Numbered from the stretch's first letter, positions 37,227 through 47,192 are shown. The stretch: 64,000 nucleotides of DNA from Methanosarcina sp. UBA5 (GCF_002505485.1 NZ_DAVG01000114.1:38379-102378); one strand, 5' to 3'. Notes: generated by a model not told the origin, from the sequence alone. Program-made: numbers and translations.

Positions 37227-37582
37227 ACTACCCCCGTAAAGAAAAACTTCAGCTTTTAACCGCAGTAAGTTAAGAATCCGTAAAAAAATAAGGGCCTATT
37301 TAAAATTTAGTTTCGTAAACTCAGGTTAATCACGGTAATAAAAAAGTAAATTACCGCACGTTATATAAGGCGACGTAAATAATAATTATTTTGAAACATT
37401 CTTGCGTAATAGTATTCTGTAACTCATTTTCTGCAACGATTTTTAATTTGTTTAAATTTAAGCTAGTATGCCTGGATAAAATTCATGGAAAACTCGGTAT
37501 ATATTGTAAAATATCTGTGTATTATGGCTAACTTTCAATAAGAAAATAACGTACGACAATTAATGAAACAGCAAGTACAGTG

Positions 37583-37840
37583 ATGCACTCTTCATATACA
37601 GCGTTTGAAAAGAAGCAGAATACAGATGAATATACTGAAGAATATTTTATAAATTCAATACAAGAGTGTGATCTTTTATCAGAAGATGTATTGTGTAAAC
37701 TTAGCGATGTTATAGAATCTTTTTCGCGAGATTACTTCAAAGAAGAGAAGGATCGCATGTCAGTAACCGATGCTACAGCAATGTGCTTTCTCGTCGAAAT
37801 GTGTTTGTCCGTGAGTTATCTGAAGCAAGAAACTATATGA
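37583..37840 (+). CDS. Small hypothetical protein, 85 residues
   Basis: No family recognised. From ATG 37583 it reads as an acidic helical protein (EYFINSIQECDLLSEDVLCK, then TDATAMCFLVEMCLSVSYL). The ribosome site is weak. It lies 135 bases before a tRNA-Thr fragment, so it could be part of a decayed insertion. Existence as a protein is uncertain. Confidence 0.4.
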   Translation: MHSSYTAFEKKQNTDEYTEEYFINSIQECDLLSEDVLCKLSDVIESFSRDYFKEEKDRMSVTDATAMCFLVEMCLSVSYLKQETI

Positions 37841-37977
37841 TTGCAAAACTTGTAGGATATCGAAAGTAAATCAGCGAGATGTCGAAAGAAGTAGAGTTAT
37901 GCCGGAAACAGACTGATGAGACAGTTTGATACGAGTAGTTAAGGTCAAGACATGGACACTATTACTTTTTATACTAT

Positions 37978-38043
37978 TTGGCTTAGCGGCATAGCGGCTG
38001 ATTCGTAATCAACAGGTCGAGGGAACAAATCCCTCCGGAGGCT
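37978..38043 (+). pseudogene. Truncated tRNA-Thr (CGT) remnant
   Basis: The stretch preserves a tRNA from about position 8 onwards: D arm GGCTTAGCGGCATAGC, anticodon loop TTCGTAA (anticodon CGT, threonine), then T stem GAGGG/CCCTC and 3' acceptor CGGAGGC. The 5' acceptor strand is absent (bases before it do not pair), the anticodon stem has a mismatch (TCAAC for TCAGC) and the T loop starts AACAAAT instead of TTCAAAT. It cannot be a working tRNA. Such 3' fragments are often left by integration into a tRNA gene. Nothing else was recognised in 37841-38362. Confidence 0.75.
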
Positions 38044-38362
38044 GTTTGTTTTTTCGTTCAAAATCTGATTTCATAGAATCTCAAGTAACCGAGATAGTTA
38101 TTTATAAGCTGGATTGCCAATTGCGAGATAATCCTATCCCTTCAGAAAGCTGTCTACTTTTCTCAAAAGTTTAGCGGCGGCAAATGCAAAGGAAATAATA
38201 AATAAGCAGACTTAATAGCGATCAACAGTCTAATTATTTCATGCATAAGGCTTCGTTCGTGGTTTTTAGGCATTAAATCCTTTATCTCAATCTGGCAGTT
38301 TTCGGACTAAAAAATAAAAATGAGGGCTTTTTCGGATAGCCCACTCAACTTCTCTACACAGA

Positions 38363-40363
38363 TCAAACAAACAAGGTGAAAACCACGTAAGCTAATATTA
38401 CCATGCTTACACTGTACTTCAAGCCCAGATATGCAGATCCCTGTCCCATCTTTCCAGCAACAATTCCGCAAGTAAAAGCCTGTACAAGGGCTGAGTGGAA
38501 CATGAGCATAGTGTACTCTTCTACATTAAAATACCCGCCGATTCCAGCCATTCCCTGTGAAGAAGTCGAGAACGCAGCCGTTTGCGGGAAGAAGTTTGTA
38601 GCTAGGACGTAGACTATGAACAGGAAAGTGAAAAAGGATACATAGATCGTGACAACGTAGACTACCATTGATGATGAGCGCTCTACTCTCATGTCCTCAT
38701 CGTTTCTAACCTGTTTGGCGGTAATAGAGAGTACGCTTTTGAGGTCACTTGTAGACTCATTTGCTTTTACGAGAATGTGAAGAATCCGGCTTGAAGAAGG
38801 TGTTCTTATGCTTCTCTCAAGGTTCATAAGGGCTCTTGTGGTGGAAGTGCCCCAGGAAATGTCTTCCTTTACCTTTTTAAGTTCTTTGCTGAGGACTCCC
38901 ATTTTGGATTCAGCTATTATTTTTAACGAATTTGCAAGATTGATACCGGATTCATTCATGCTGGAAAGGCTTTTCAAAAAGTCAGGCATCTTCTCGTCGA
39001 TTTTGCGCATCCGCCAAGCCTTGATTTCATAAAAAATTATAAAGGGAATCAGGATAACGACAATAAAAATGACAACATAATCATCAACTGCGGTGACAAA
39101 CTTTATAGCACTGTCAGTAACATGGTCAAAACTTATGTGCAGGTGAAAAAGGCTAGAATAGAGTTTATGTTTAAGGTTTCTTGGAAGTTGGGTAAGATAA
39201 TACAACCCAAGCGGAACTCCAAAGAAAAACGTGTATCTCGGCTCATCCCGGATAGTCCTGTAAGGGTTAAGCACCATGTCTCTGAGCCTGTTAAGCTCTC
39301 TGTACAGCAGGTAAGTTTTTCTCCTTTTCTGCTCCTTCTCCTCACTGAGCCCGGAATCGATCTCTGGGATATCAGCAAGATTTATCATAAAACTACGAAT
39401 TTCACCTTTTTTCGGATCAATGGAAAGTTCGCCCACGGTGTCGAGAAGTACTAAATAAAGCAGGGTTGCAAGAGGTAGTATCACATAAATAAGCATATAA
39501 AGGATCTGGGCTGAAGCCGGCTGGAAAAATTGCATCACAACTATTGTAACCATTACGAAAAGAGGACCTGCAACCAGTGCGGTCACATAGATCTCAGCAA
39601 GTACATCAAGCCTCTGTAACAGGTTTTTGTTCGCCAGCGCAGCCATGCCCTGATATTGTTCGGACTTATTTCTTATGTACTCAGTTATAGCTCCACTGCT
39701 TGAAACTATAATTAATCCATCAATAAAATCTTTAAAAATTTCTGAAGGGGTACGTTCCTTGGCAATTTTAAGGGCACCTATGAAATCTTTTCCCAGGTAG
39801 TCCATATCTCTTACAACGTAGGAAATTTCTTCTGCAGTTGCGCCAAATATATAACTATACCTGCTCAAAGACCGAAACACATCATAAATCGACATACCTC
39901 CTTTCGTTAAGGCATACATGTAAGTTATTGCCGGAAGCATTGATTTATCTATAGAAGCTTGCCGGTTATTTGCCTGGAAATTAGGATATATATATGCCAC
40001 AAGAAATACAGCAAAAAAACCTGCAAGAAACAGTACAAGACCAGCTAAAATTGCAAGAGGATACACATATTTGCCTGCAATGTCGGCACGTGTAGGATCC
40101 ACAAAAAGGCTAAGTCGGGAAACAGGATCTCCGAAAGTTTTCAGTCCCAACCATAACCCAAAAACTCCTCCGGTAATTCCCACAATTACAGAGTACATGA
40201 AAGCAGAAGCCAGGTACTGATCCACTGACATAGAGATATGGGAATGGCGTATTTTTACCTTTAAATCTTCAAAATGAACTTTATTTTTATAAAAGTAATT
40301 CCCATAAAACCTGTACGCCAGTTCATCAAAAATAGTATAAACCATGCTTCCCCTCTCAAGCAT
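38363..40363 (-). CDS. Type II/IV pilus-like secretion platform protein (FlaJ/TadC type)
   Basis: A 666-residue membrane protein with two type II secretion F domains: one around 130-300 and a second around 440-600 (FLKSLSSMNESGINLANSL), each followed by hydrophobic helices. Archaeal FlaJ/ArlJ and TadC proteins use this layout to anchor pilus assembly. The start overlaps the end of the ATPase gene by 8 bases, so the two are co-translated. No pilin, prepilin peptidase or archaellum gene (flaB, flaF/G, flaH) is nearby, so this is probably an archaeal type IV pilus or secretion pair. Confidence 0.88.
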   Translation of the reverse strand: MLERGSMVYTIFDELAYRFYGNYFYKNKVHFEDLKVKIRHSHISMSVDQYLASAFMYSVIVGITGGVFGLWLGLKTFGDPVSRLSLFVDPTRADIAGKYVYPLAILAGLVLFLAGFFAVFLVAYIYPNFQANNRQASIDKSMLPAITYMYALTKGGMSIYDVFRSLSRYSYIFGATAEEISYVVRDMDYLGKDFIGALKIAKERTPSEIFKDFIDGLIIVSSSGAITEYIRNKSEQYQGMAALANKNLLQRLDVLAEIYVTALVAGPLFVMVTIVVMQFFQPASAQILYMLIYVILPLATLLYLVLLDTVGELSIDPKKGEIRSFMINLADIPEIDSGLSEEKEQKRRKTYLLYRELNRLRDMVLNPYRTIRDEPRYTFFFGVPLGLYYLTQLPRNLKHKLYSSLFHLHISFDHVTDSAIKFVTAVDDYVVIFIVVILIPFIIFYEIKAWRMRKIDEKMPDFLKSLSSMNESGINLANSLKIIAESKMGVLSKELKKVKEDISWGTSTTRALMNLERSIRTPSSSRILHILVKANESTSDLKSVLSITAKQVRNDEDMRVERSSSMVVYVVTIYVSFFTFLFIVYVLATNFFPQTAAFSTSSQGMAGIGGYFNVEEYTMLMFHSALVQAFTCGIVAGKMGQGSAYLGLKYSVSMVILAYVVFTLFV

Positions 40364-42032
40364 CCATACCCTGTATCATATCCTGCAGGGTATCTTTTTC
40401 TATAGCTTCCATAACCATCTTCGGATGAGTCTGATATGCCTGGACTACAATGGAGACCTGAATGTAGTTCCTTATATTTTTTTGGTACATATAATCCAGG
40501 ATTCTTCTCCGATTTTCCATCTCATCTCTCAACTGACCGGAATCCCATCCTCTTGAATACATAATTTCCTGTAAAATGTGGGAATCCCCTACCTTAGTGA
40601 AGCAATCCTCTGAAGGTTCCCAGTTGAAAAGCTCATTTATCCCGAGATCTCCTGTTTCAGGATCGACATTAAGGACTTCCACAAGACTCCGGGTTCTTCT
40701 AACCCTCTTTTCTTCTATGAACACCTGCGCCTGAATACAGAGCACATTCAGAGACTGCAGCATGACATGAGGCACGTTTATTGGCTCATGGGTAAGCCTG
40801 TTTACAACGGTCTGTACATCTCCTGCGTGCATTGTTGAGCTTGTTGCATGTCCTGTTGACATTGCCTGGAAAAGCGTGAGTGCTTCACGACCTCTCACTT
40901 CACCCACAATTATGTAGTCTGGACGCTGTCTGAGGGCAGCTCTCAGAAGGTCGTACATGGTAATTTCTCCTGAAGCGTCTGCAGCAAAACCTTCTCTTGC
41001 AACCCCGGAAATCCAGTTGTTGTGGTAGAGTAAAAGTTCCCTCGTATCTTCGATCGAGACTATCTTGCTTGTCGAAGGCATGAACAGAGATGTAGCATTC
41101 AGTATAGACGTTTTTCCTGACGCTGTACCTCCTGCAAAAAGCATGTTGTGACCGTTCTCGATAGCCATCCAAAAAAATACGAGCATGTCAAGGTCGCATG
41201 TCTTATAGCCAAGCAGGTCTATGGGAGTCATCGGATCTTTCCTGAACTTACGGATAGTAAAAGAACTGCCTCTGGGAGTAATTTCTCTCCCTAAAACCGC
41301 CTGAAGTCTTGAACCGTCCTGAATTGTCGCATCCACTATTGGCTGGCTTACAGAGACATGCTTATTGTTCAACTGGCACATCTTGATTACAAGGGCATCA
41401 AGTTCCTCTTCTTCAAAAATAATATTGCTTTCAACATTGAGATATCTGTTATGATAAACATAGACAGGGACTCCCACTCCATCACATGAAATATCTTCTA
41501 TATAAGGATCATAAAGAAGAGGATTGATTTTCTCGTAGCCCAGCAGGTTTCTTCTAAGATAATATATAATTTTTAAAAGTGCTGCTTTCGAAATATCAGC
41601 TTTATAACGTTCAAGAAGAAAGAGGGCTCTATCTACTAGAAACGCATCCTTTTCGGATCTGGAATGCGTAGATTCAAGAATCAGGATATCCTGAAAATCT
41701 TCATAAATTCTTTCAAGAAGCTCCTTCTCAAATTTTGTAAGAGAAGGCTCGATAAGCCTGTAATATGTTGATCTACGGTCTTCCAAGATCGATACAAAAG
41801 TGTAAGGTTCCTGAAGCCAGTATCTTTCTATTTCTTTTAACCCGTCAGGCACTATAAAATCTACAAGAGGTCCTTCTTTTTCTGGGTCGTAAGCTGGCAG
41901 AGTTCTCAAAGGCTTATCAAAGTAACTTCTAGCCTTTTTTACAACCTCCGCTATGGAGTTATAGTTACCTTTTTTCCCCAGTAACCCCGAAATAAACTTA
42001 TTCTTCGCTAGCGTTTCTTTTACTTCGTCCAA
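40356..42032 (-). CDS. Type II/IV secretion ATPase (FlaI/TadA type)
   Basis: A 558-residue hexameric motor ATPase. The Walker A loop is GGTASGKTS (residues 301-309), the Asp box is SIEDTREL (326-333), the Walker B region contains YIIVGEVRGREAL, and the His box is MSTGHATSSTMHA. The N-terminal 180 residues form the archaeal-type N domain. It drives pilus assembly or secretion with the FlaJ-like protein that overlaps its 3' end. The start is a TTG at 42032, since the only nearby upstream ATG runs straight into a stop. The 344-base gap to the desulfurase gene holds no gene. Confidence 0.9.
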   Translation of the reverse strand: MDEVKETLAKNKFISGLLGKKGNYNSIAEVVKKARSYFDKPLRTLPAYDPEKEGPLVDFIVPDGLKEIERYWLQEPYTFVSILEDRRSTYYRLIEPSLTKFEKELLERIYEDFQDILILESTHSRSEKDAFLVDRALFLLERYKADISKAALLKIIYYLRRNLLGYEKINPLLYDPYIEDISCDGVGVPVYVYHNRYLNVESNIIFEEEELDALVIKMCQLNNKHVSVSQPIVDATIQDGSRLQAVLGREITPRGSSFTIRKFRKDPMTPIDLLGYKTCDLDMLVFFWMAIENGHNMLFAGGTASGKTSILNATSLFMPSTSKIVSIEDTRELLLYHNNWISGVAREGFAADASGEITMYDLLRAALRQRPDYIIVGEVRGREALTLFQAMSTGHATSSTMHAGDVQTVVNRLTHEPINVPHVMLQSLNVLCIQAQVFIEEKRVRRTRSLVEVLNVDPETGDLGINELFNWEPSEDCFTKVGDSHILQEIMYSRGWDSGQLRDEMENRRRILDYMYQKNIRNYIQVSIVVQAYQTHPKMVMEAIEKDTLQDMIQGMDA

Positions 42033-42376
42033 ACTCTCGCCTTCAGGTTTCTTCTTAGGTCATATAAGATAAACATCTTATAAAAACTTTGCATGTTATA
42101 CTCACGTTCTGCCAAACGGAAATATCAACCTTATCAAAAAAATCCAGCCACATACATCTGTTTTACCTGAAAAATATACTCTTTTAAGAAGATAAAACAC
42201 TGGTTTACTTAAAAAGCTATTAATTAATTTATTTATAATGTGGTATTTGACTTGCATAAAATCAAGCATCAATTGTCTTGAAAGATCACGAGAAGTGAGA
42301 AAAGATCACGAAGTGGAATCTGGGCCGCCCTCCCAAGACGGGACTGGGTGGCGACTCGTAGTGACTCTGCCAAAAA

Positions 42377-43558
42377 TTAAGAAACGAGTGCCTTGAGCCC
42401 TTCAACTGCATTTATCAGTATATCTACTTCTTCTTCGGTATTATAGAGTGCAAAAGAAGCTCTTACAGTGCTGTCTACGTTCAGGAAGCGAATAGTCGGG
42501 ATTGCACAGTGATGCCCACTCCTGACACAGATTTTCTTTGTCTGGTCAAGGATCAGGGCAACATCGTGGGCATGAAGTCCTTTTACATTAAAAGGTACTA
42601 TCCCTGCCCTGTCTTCAGGCCCATAGACTTCTACATGTTCGAGTTCGGAGAGCCGTTTTGCAGTTTCTCTGGACAACTTTATTTCATGTGCCTCGATTTC
42701 CGGAACCCCTATTTTTTCAACATACTCAACTGCTCTTCCTAATCCTATAACTCCAGGAATATTTGGAGTGCCGGCTTCAAAACAGGCAGGAGAAGGTTCC
42801 AGCACGTAAGTACATCCCTCAACATCTGAAACCGTACCTCCTCCCACTGAGGCACTATCGAGCACATCTGGTTCTTTGATATAGAGGACGCCAGTTCCCT
42901 GTGGCCCAAGCAGGCCTTTATGTCCGGCAGTTGCAAAAAAATCACAGTTCAGGTCTTTAAGGCTGACCGGCATATGTCCTGCAGATTGAGCCCCATCAAC
43001 CAGGACTTTTATGCCGTATCGGTGGGCAAGTTTAGTAATACTTTTTACATCTTGGACGGAACCGAAGACATTTGAAACCTGATTTATGGCAACCAGTCTG
43101 GTTTTCTCAGTAAAAGCTTTCTCTATCGAAGAGATGTCGATTTTGCCCTCACTGTCCGGACTTACAACCGTAACCTTTACCCCTTTTTTCTGCAGGCGCA
43201 GCCAGGGCAGGAGATTAGAATGGTGCTCGAGCACAGTTGTTACAATATGGTCTCCGGCTTCCCAGGGATAACTGTTTGCAATAAGATTGATTCCTTCAGT
43301 GGTATTTTTCGTAAGAACGGTCTTTGAAGGCGCTGCATTCAGGAAACGCGCAACAGTTTCCCTTGCATCTTCATAGCGGTTTGTAGCCTCCCTGGCCAGG
43401 CGGTGGGCTCCTCTCCCGTGATTGCCAGCATACCTGTAAAAATACTCGACCATAGCTTCAACTGCAGGTATCGGCGTCTGAGTAGTTGCCGTGCTGTCAA
43501 GGTACACGACTTCTTTAAGAACAGGAAAATTTTCACGGACCGCATATACGTCGTACAT
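42377..43558 (-). CDS. SufS-type cysteine desulfurase
   Basis: A 393-residue class V aminotransferase-fold enzyme that takes sulfur from cysteine for cluster and thio-cofactor assembly. PLP binds K214 in ATAGHKGLLGPQGTG, and the active-site cysteine is C351 in VRSGHHCAIP, the SufS-type RxGHHC motif. Length fits SufS/CsdA. No sufBC or iscU gene is adjacent. A 50-residue gene with a strong ribosome site lies just upstream on the same strand, so a two-gene operon is likely. Confidence 0.93.
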   Translation of the reverse strand: MYDVYAVRENFPVLKEVVYLDSTATTQTPIPAVEAMVEYFYRYAGNHGRGAHRLAREATNRYEDARETVARFLNAAPSKTVLTKNTTEGINLIANSYPWEAGDHIVTTVLEHHSNLLPWLRLQKKGVKVTVVSPDSEGKIDISSIEKAFTEKTRLVAINQVSNVFGSVQDVKSITKLAHRYGIKVLVDGAQSAGHMPVSLKDLNCDFFATAGHKGLLGPQGTGVLYIKEPDVLDSASVGGGTVSDVEGCTYVLEPSPACFEAGTPNIPGVIGLGRAVEYVEKIGVPEIEAHEIKLSRETAKRLSELEHVEVYGPEDRAGIVPFNVKGLHAHDVALILDQTKKICVRSGHHCAIPTIRFLNVDSTVRASFALYNTEEEVDILINAVEGLKALVS

Positions 43559-43600
43559 GCTTCTTTTTTAGGAACGAGAAATAAAAAAAGGTTTTGCAGG

Positions 43601-43753
43601 TTATTTACCCTGCACTCCGCCTATCATAAAGCGGTAAAGGTCTAATTCATCTGAGTCAAGGCTGTCAGTAGAGCCCTTCACAACGGTATGGTAACCGCTT
43701 TCCTGGTGTTTGTGTTCTTTTCTTTTCTTGAATTCATACTTTAATTCACTCAT
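43601..43753 (-). CDS. 50-residue protein upstream of desulfurase
   Basis: An unannotated-looking small gene: MSELKYEFKKRKEHKHQESG at the start, then a middle with SLDSDELDLYRFM and an end IGGVQGK. It has no family I know. AGGAGG lies 7 bases before the ATG, a very strong site, and it ends 42 bases before the cysteine desulfurase start. The first half is basic with His, the second acidic. A role in sulfur transfer is inferred only from its place; no cysteine is present, so it cannot itself be a sulfur carrier. Confidence 0.8.
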   Translation of the reverse strand: MSELKYEFKKRKEHKHQESGYHTVVKGSTDSLDSDELDLYRFMIGGVQGK

Positions 43754-44100
43754 AATTTTCCTCCTGTCTCTTCAATGTTTGCGCTCACATATGGGGCAGA
43801 GTAGTTTTTGGGATGCGAGAGCCTGCAATCCGGGTTAAAGTTCCCAGCCTTTTCAGATGCGGCAGTTGATTACAGGTTAGAATTCCCAGTCTTTCCAGGG
43901 AAGTTCAATCAAAATCATTCTCTAAATCCCTATAGACAAATTCCTGCAATAAGGCTTAGAAACCTTCAATCCTTCTGGATAAAATCTGAAAGCAAGCCAG
44001 AATTCTCTATTTCCCATGGGCTAAAAAACCCCACAACAGCGCAGCAAGCGTTGTTCTTACCCACAACAAGTATTAATTGTCAATCGTAATATATATTGAT
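43754..44100 (-). promoter_or_regulatory. Leader of the 50-residue/desulfurase operon
   Basis: On the minus strand a TATA-like ATATATATTACG (about 44086-44097) would give a leader of roughly 310 bases with no conserved open frame. Within it a motif GGCTGGGAACTTTAACCCGG (43821-43854 region) is repeated as GACTGGGAATTCTAACCTG (43863-43898 region). The repeated, possibly folded leader suggests RNA-level control, but I cannot match a known riboswitch. Confidence 0.4.
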
Positions 44101-44209
44101 TCCGGAATATCATTTAGATTTGCTTGAAGTTTTTTAATTAAACCAAATTTTTTGAGCGAAAGATTGGAATAACTCTCCATTTCCAATTCCAGAAATCTGT
44201 ATTATAAGT

Positions 44210-44758
44210 TTACTTTTTAATTTCAATATTTGCCATGAGCCCTGAAAGATGGGCCGGAATCGCCCCTATTGCAGTACAGGTTTCAAGAGAAAGTCCTTTG
44301 CAAGTAATGTCAAGATGATATTTTCCTCTCTCGAAAAGCTCTTTTGGAAGCCCTTTGTGCCCGAGTCCTACAAGAAACAGAAATGAGCGATTTCGAAGGG
44401 CTTCCTCGGCAATCTTTACGGGCATAACCTGTCTTTTTGGATCAGGCTTTGAGGTAGTGATTACGATCTCCCCAAACTGAGAAGGAAACCCTTTTTTTGG
44501 AAGATCGGATACTGACAGGTAGTTTTTTTCGTAAAGTACTTTGAGATAACTTCCCGATTCCCCTATTGTGGTTTTTTCCATCACATAAGCAACCAGTTCT
44601 TCTGCGTTCATCTTAAATGGAAAATCATAAAGGGCAAGGTGGAATCCAAAAGCATGACATATAGGAGCAGCTCTCGCAATTGCCCGATAATGCGCATCGA
44701 GAACTTTAATCTTATCATAGGTATTTACTATCCCAAGGGTGAGCATAAGGTGCTTCAT
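44210..44758 (-). CDS. DUF531 family protein (SPOUT-like)
   Basis: A 182-residue archaeal protein of the DUF531 family; its fold is suspected to be SPOUT methyltransferase-like. Features include MLTLGIVNTYDKIKVLDAHY at the N-terminus, RAAPICHAFGFHLALYDFPF, and a knot-like stretch with FLFLVGLGHKGLPKELFE followed by TCKGLSLETCTAIGAIPAHL. An RNA-methylating role is inferred from that similarity and is not shown. No ribosome site is clear, so translation may be leaderless. Stands alone. Confidence 0.78.
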   Translation of the reverse strand: MKHLMLTLGIVNTYDKIKVLDAHYRAIARAAPICHAFGFHLALYDFPFKMNAEELVAYVMEKTTIGESGSYLKVLYEKNYLSVSDLPKKGFPSQFGEIVITTSKPDPKRQVMPVKIAEEALRNRSFLFLVGLGHKGLPKELFERGKYHLDITCKGLSLETCTAIGAIPAHLSGLMANIEIKK

Positions 44759-45008
44759 TATTCTTTTTTGTAAAATAATGTTTCGTCAACCTTTATCTGT
44801 TTTGTTTAAGCTTTTTTAGGGAATTTTCAGAATTTATGGGATCGCCGGTTAATGGAAACAATAATGAAAACAACATATACATTAAATATATAAAGTACTG
44901 TTATTATGTTCGACCAAAAAAGGTGGAAAGTTCTGATTTTTCCGATTTGATATATAAATCCCCCCACTACCTTTAGCCTTCACTTTATATCGTTTTTCAA
45001 TTAAGGGT

Positions 45009-46667
45009 TTATTTGTTTATAGAGTATGGACCTGGTCTTGTATTTGTTGTCACTGATATGTAATTTGTCTTAGTTGCAGTACTGCTGCCTGCAACATTTT
45101 TTACTGTCAGCTTTACAGTATAGATTCCTTCTTGCGAATACTGGTGTATTGGATTCTGGTCTGATGAATTCGTTCCGTCTCCAAAAGTCCATTTCCATGA
45201 AGTAGGAACTCCTGTACTTTGGTCAGTAAAACTTACGTTTAAATGGGTTTTCGCGGCGGTTGGAGATGCAGAGAATGCTGCAACCGGCTTTGCTACTACT
45301 TTTATATAATCCGTTTTTGTTAGCGTATTACTGCCGTCAGCATTTGTTGCTGTCAGTGACACCGTATATCTTCCTAAACTGGAATACTTATGGGTTGGAT
45401 TCTTTACTGTTGAACTCGTTCCATCTCCAAAATCCCAGTTCCATGATGTTGGTGTTCCTGTGCTTTTGTCAGTAAAGGCAACATTTAATGGTGAAGTTCC
45501 TTCAATAGGCTTCGCAGAAAATGCAGCCGAGCTGTAAGAACCCATATAGACATCAGCATTTCTGTTGCGAGAGTCTGTCCACACAATCTTGTTGCCATAG
45601 ATATTTGGAGAGTACTGATCTGATTTATCGGTAGTGTGAGTTTCCTGGCCAGTAGCGAGATCGTACACATAGATGTCCCAGTTTCCATTGCGATCATCAA
45701 ACCACACTATCTTGTCACCGTATATCTTAGGATTATACGAAGCTGATGGATTAGTGGTGATCTGTGTTTCTTTATTAGTGGAAAGGTCATACATGTAGAT
45801 ATTCGGGTTCCAGTTTTCTTCACTAACATCGCGGTAATCTTCCCATACTATCTTGTTACCATAAATAGCGGGATTATATTGCTCTGATTTATTAGTGGTA
45901 ATCTGAGTCTCCTTGGAAGTGGATAAATCGTACATGTAGATATCAGTGTTCCCATTGCGATCATCTGTCCATACTATCTTGTCACCGTAGATTGCAGGAC
46001 TCCACGATCCTAATGCATCAGTGGTTATCCGAGTTTCCTTTTTAGTGGATAAATCGTACATGTAGATATCAGCGTTCCCATTACGATTATCTTCCCACGC
46101 AATTTTGTTACCATAGATAACAGGGGCATACTGCTCTGCTGCATCGGTGGTGATCTGAGTTTCCTTTTGGGTGGAAAGATCGTACATGTAGATATCGGCA
46201 TATCCATTGCGATAATCTGTCCACACTATCCTGTTGCCATAGATCGCAGGAGAGTACTGATCTGATACATCGGTGGTGATCTGAGTCTCCTTTTGGGTGG
46301 AAAGATCGTACATGTAGATATCGGCATATCCATTGCGATAATCTGTCCACACGATCCTGTTACCATAAATTGCAGAAGAGTATTGATCTGATGCATTTGT
46401 GGTTATCCGAGTTTCAGTGATATTGGACGCGGCGGTGACTGGTATAGATTCCTGGGCTGTACTAATTCCTTCAGTAGATAACTCATCGAAAATAACTTTA
46501 TCATTTGAAGAGTCACCTGCTCCGCTGGTTATCTCCGGTGGAGCGACGGTTCGTGAATTTTGTTCCGGAGATGCCGATGCCATGGATGAGGCAAGCATTA
46601 AAAACAAAATTATGACTGTTGAAGCTAAGGCTATTGAATACGCTTTCTCTTTCTCTTTCTTTTTCAT
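45009..46667 (-). CDS. Surface beta-propeller protein with two PKD domains
   Basis: A 552-residue exported protein. Residues 9-33 are a signal peptide (ALASTVIILFLMLASSMASA). Residues 85-375 hold about seven propeller blades, each with a YxPxIYGxKIVWxDxRNGNxDIY pattern and a YDLSTxKET hairpin, a TolB/DPP-like fold. Two PKD domains follow, with WDFGDGTSS and WTFGDGTNS cores, the last ending near residue 540. There is no C-terminal membrane helix. Likely a cell-envelope or matrix protein; the ligand is unknown. A paralogue lies directly upstream at 47193-48557. Confidence 0.88.
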   Translation of the reverse strand: MKKKEKEKAYSIALASTVIILFLMLASSMASASPEQNSRTVAPPEITSGAGDSSNDKVIFDELSTEGISTAQESIPVTAASNITETRITTNASDQYSSAIYGNRIVWTDYRNGYADIYMYDLSTQKETQITTDVSDQYSPAIYGNRIVWTDYRNGYADIYMYDLSTQKETQITTDAAEQYAPVIYGNKIAWEDNRNGNADIYMYDLSTKKETRITTDALGSWSPAIYGDKIVWTDDRNGNTDIYMYDLSTSKETQITTNKSEQYNPAIYGNKIVWEDYRDVSEENWNPNIYMYDLSTNKETQITTNPSASYNPKIYGDKIVWFDDRNGNWDIYVYDLATGQETHTTDKSDQYSPNIYGNKIVWTDSRNRNADVYMGSYSSAAFSAKPIEGTSPLNVAFTDKSTGTPTSWNWDFGDGTSSTVKNPTHKYSSLGRYTVSLTATNADGSNTLTKTDYIKVVAKPVAAFSASPTAAKTHLNVSFTDQSTGVPTSWKWTFGDGTNSSDQNPIHQYSQEGIYTVKLTVKNVAGSSTATKTNYISVTTNTRPGPYSINK

Positions 46668-46862
46668 TTCTCATACCTCTTTTCCATTTCTTTTAGTGCT
46701 CATTATTCCCCAGAGTTGTCTAAATAGAAAATTGATAAATCAAGCATTGATTCTGCTCGCAACTGACTACCGTTGCTAGACAACCTGAGAAACATTAAAA
46801 ACTTATTCACCAAAGATCTCAACTATTTATAATAGTTGGTAAGTTATAGATTATTATGTCCC

Positions 46863-46872
46863 GATATAAAAT
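46863..46872 (-). promoter_or_regulatory. TATA box shared by the two propeller genes, copy 1
   Basis: ATTTTATATC on the minus strand lies about 200 bases before the start codon. The sequence around it (TATTTTATATCGGGACATA) is conserved in front of the paralogue at 48557 as TATTTTATATAGGGACATA, which supports it as a real promoter element and implies a leader of about 170 bases. Confidence 0.6.
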
Positions 46873-47192
46873 ACCATTGAAATCTTTTTCATAATTTCAA
46901 ATATATTTAATTTAAGAAAATTTATCCAGTAAAAGAGTTTAATTGAAGTGAATCCACAGTACTACTAAGTGTTTCAGCACAAAATGTTAGGAAAGGGCAG
47001 AGAACATCTCAAATTAGCTTAAAATAAGTTAAAGGATTGGATTTTAAGATCAGCTGTTGAAAAATCATACAAAAGAGAATTTTCAAATCTGACAAAAGGA
47101 TTACTTTCGCCTTATTTGTCAGATTTGATCGATTAATTTCAATATCCTCTCTTCTTGGCTTTTTTATTTGTTTTTCAATTTATAGATGTTAA

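Noticed and set aside
40356..42032. True archaellum motor FlaI
   Set aside because: No archaellin or flaF/G/H genes are near, so only a family-level call is justified.
43808..44089. 93-codon plus-strand frame
   Set aside because: Antisense to the leader of the 50-residue/desulfurase operon; no ribosome site or similarity.
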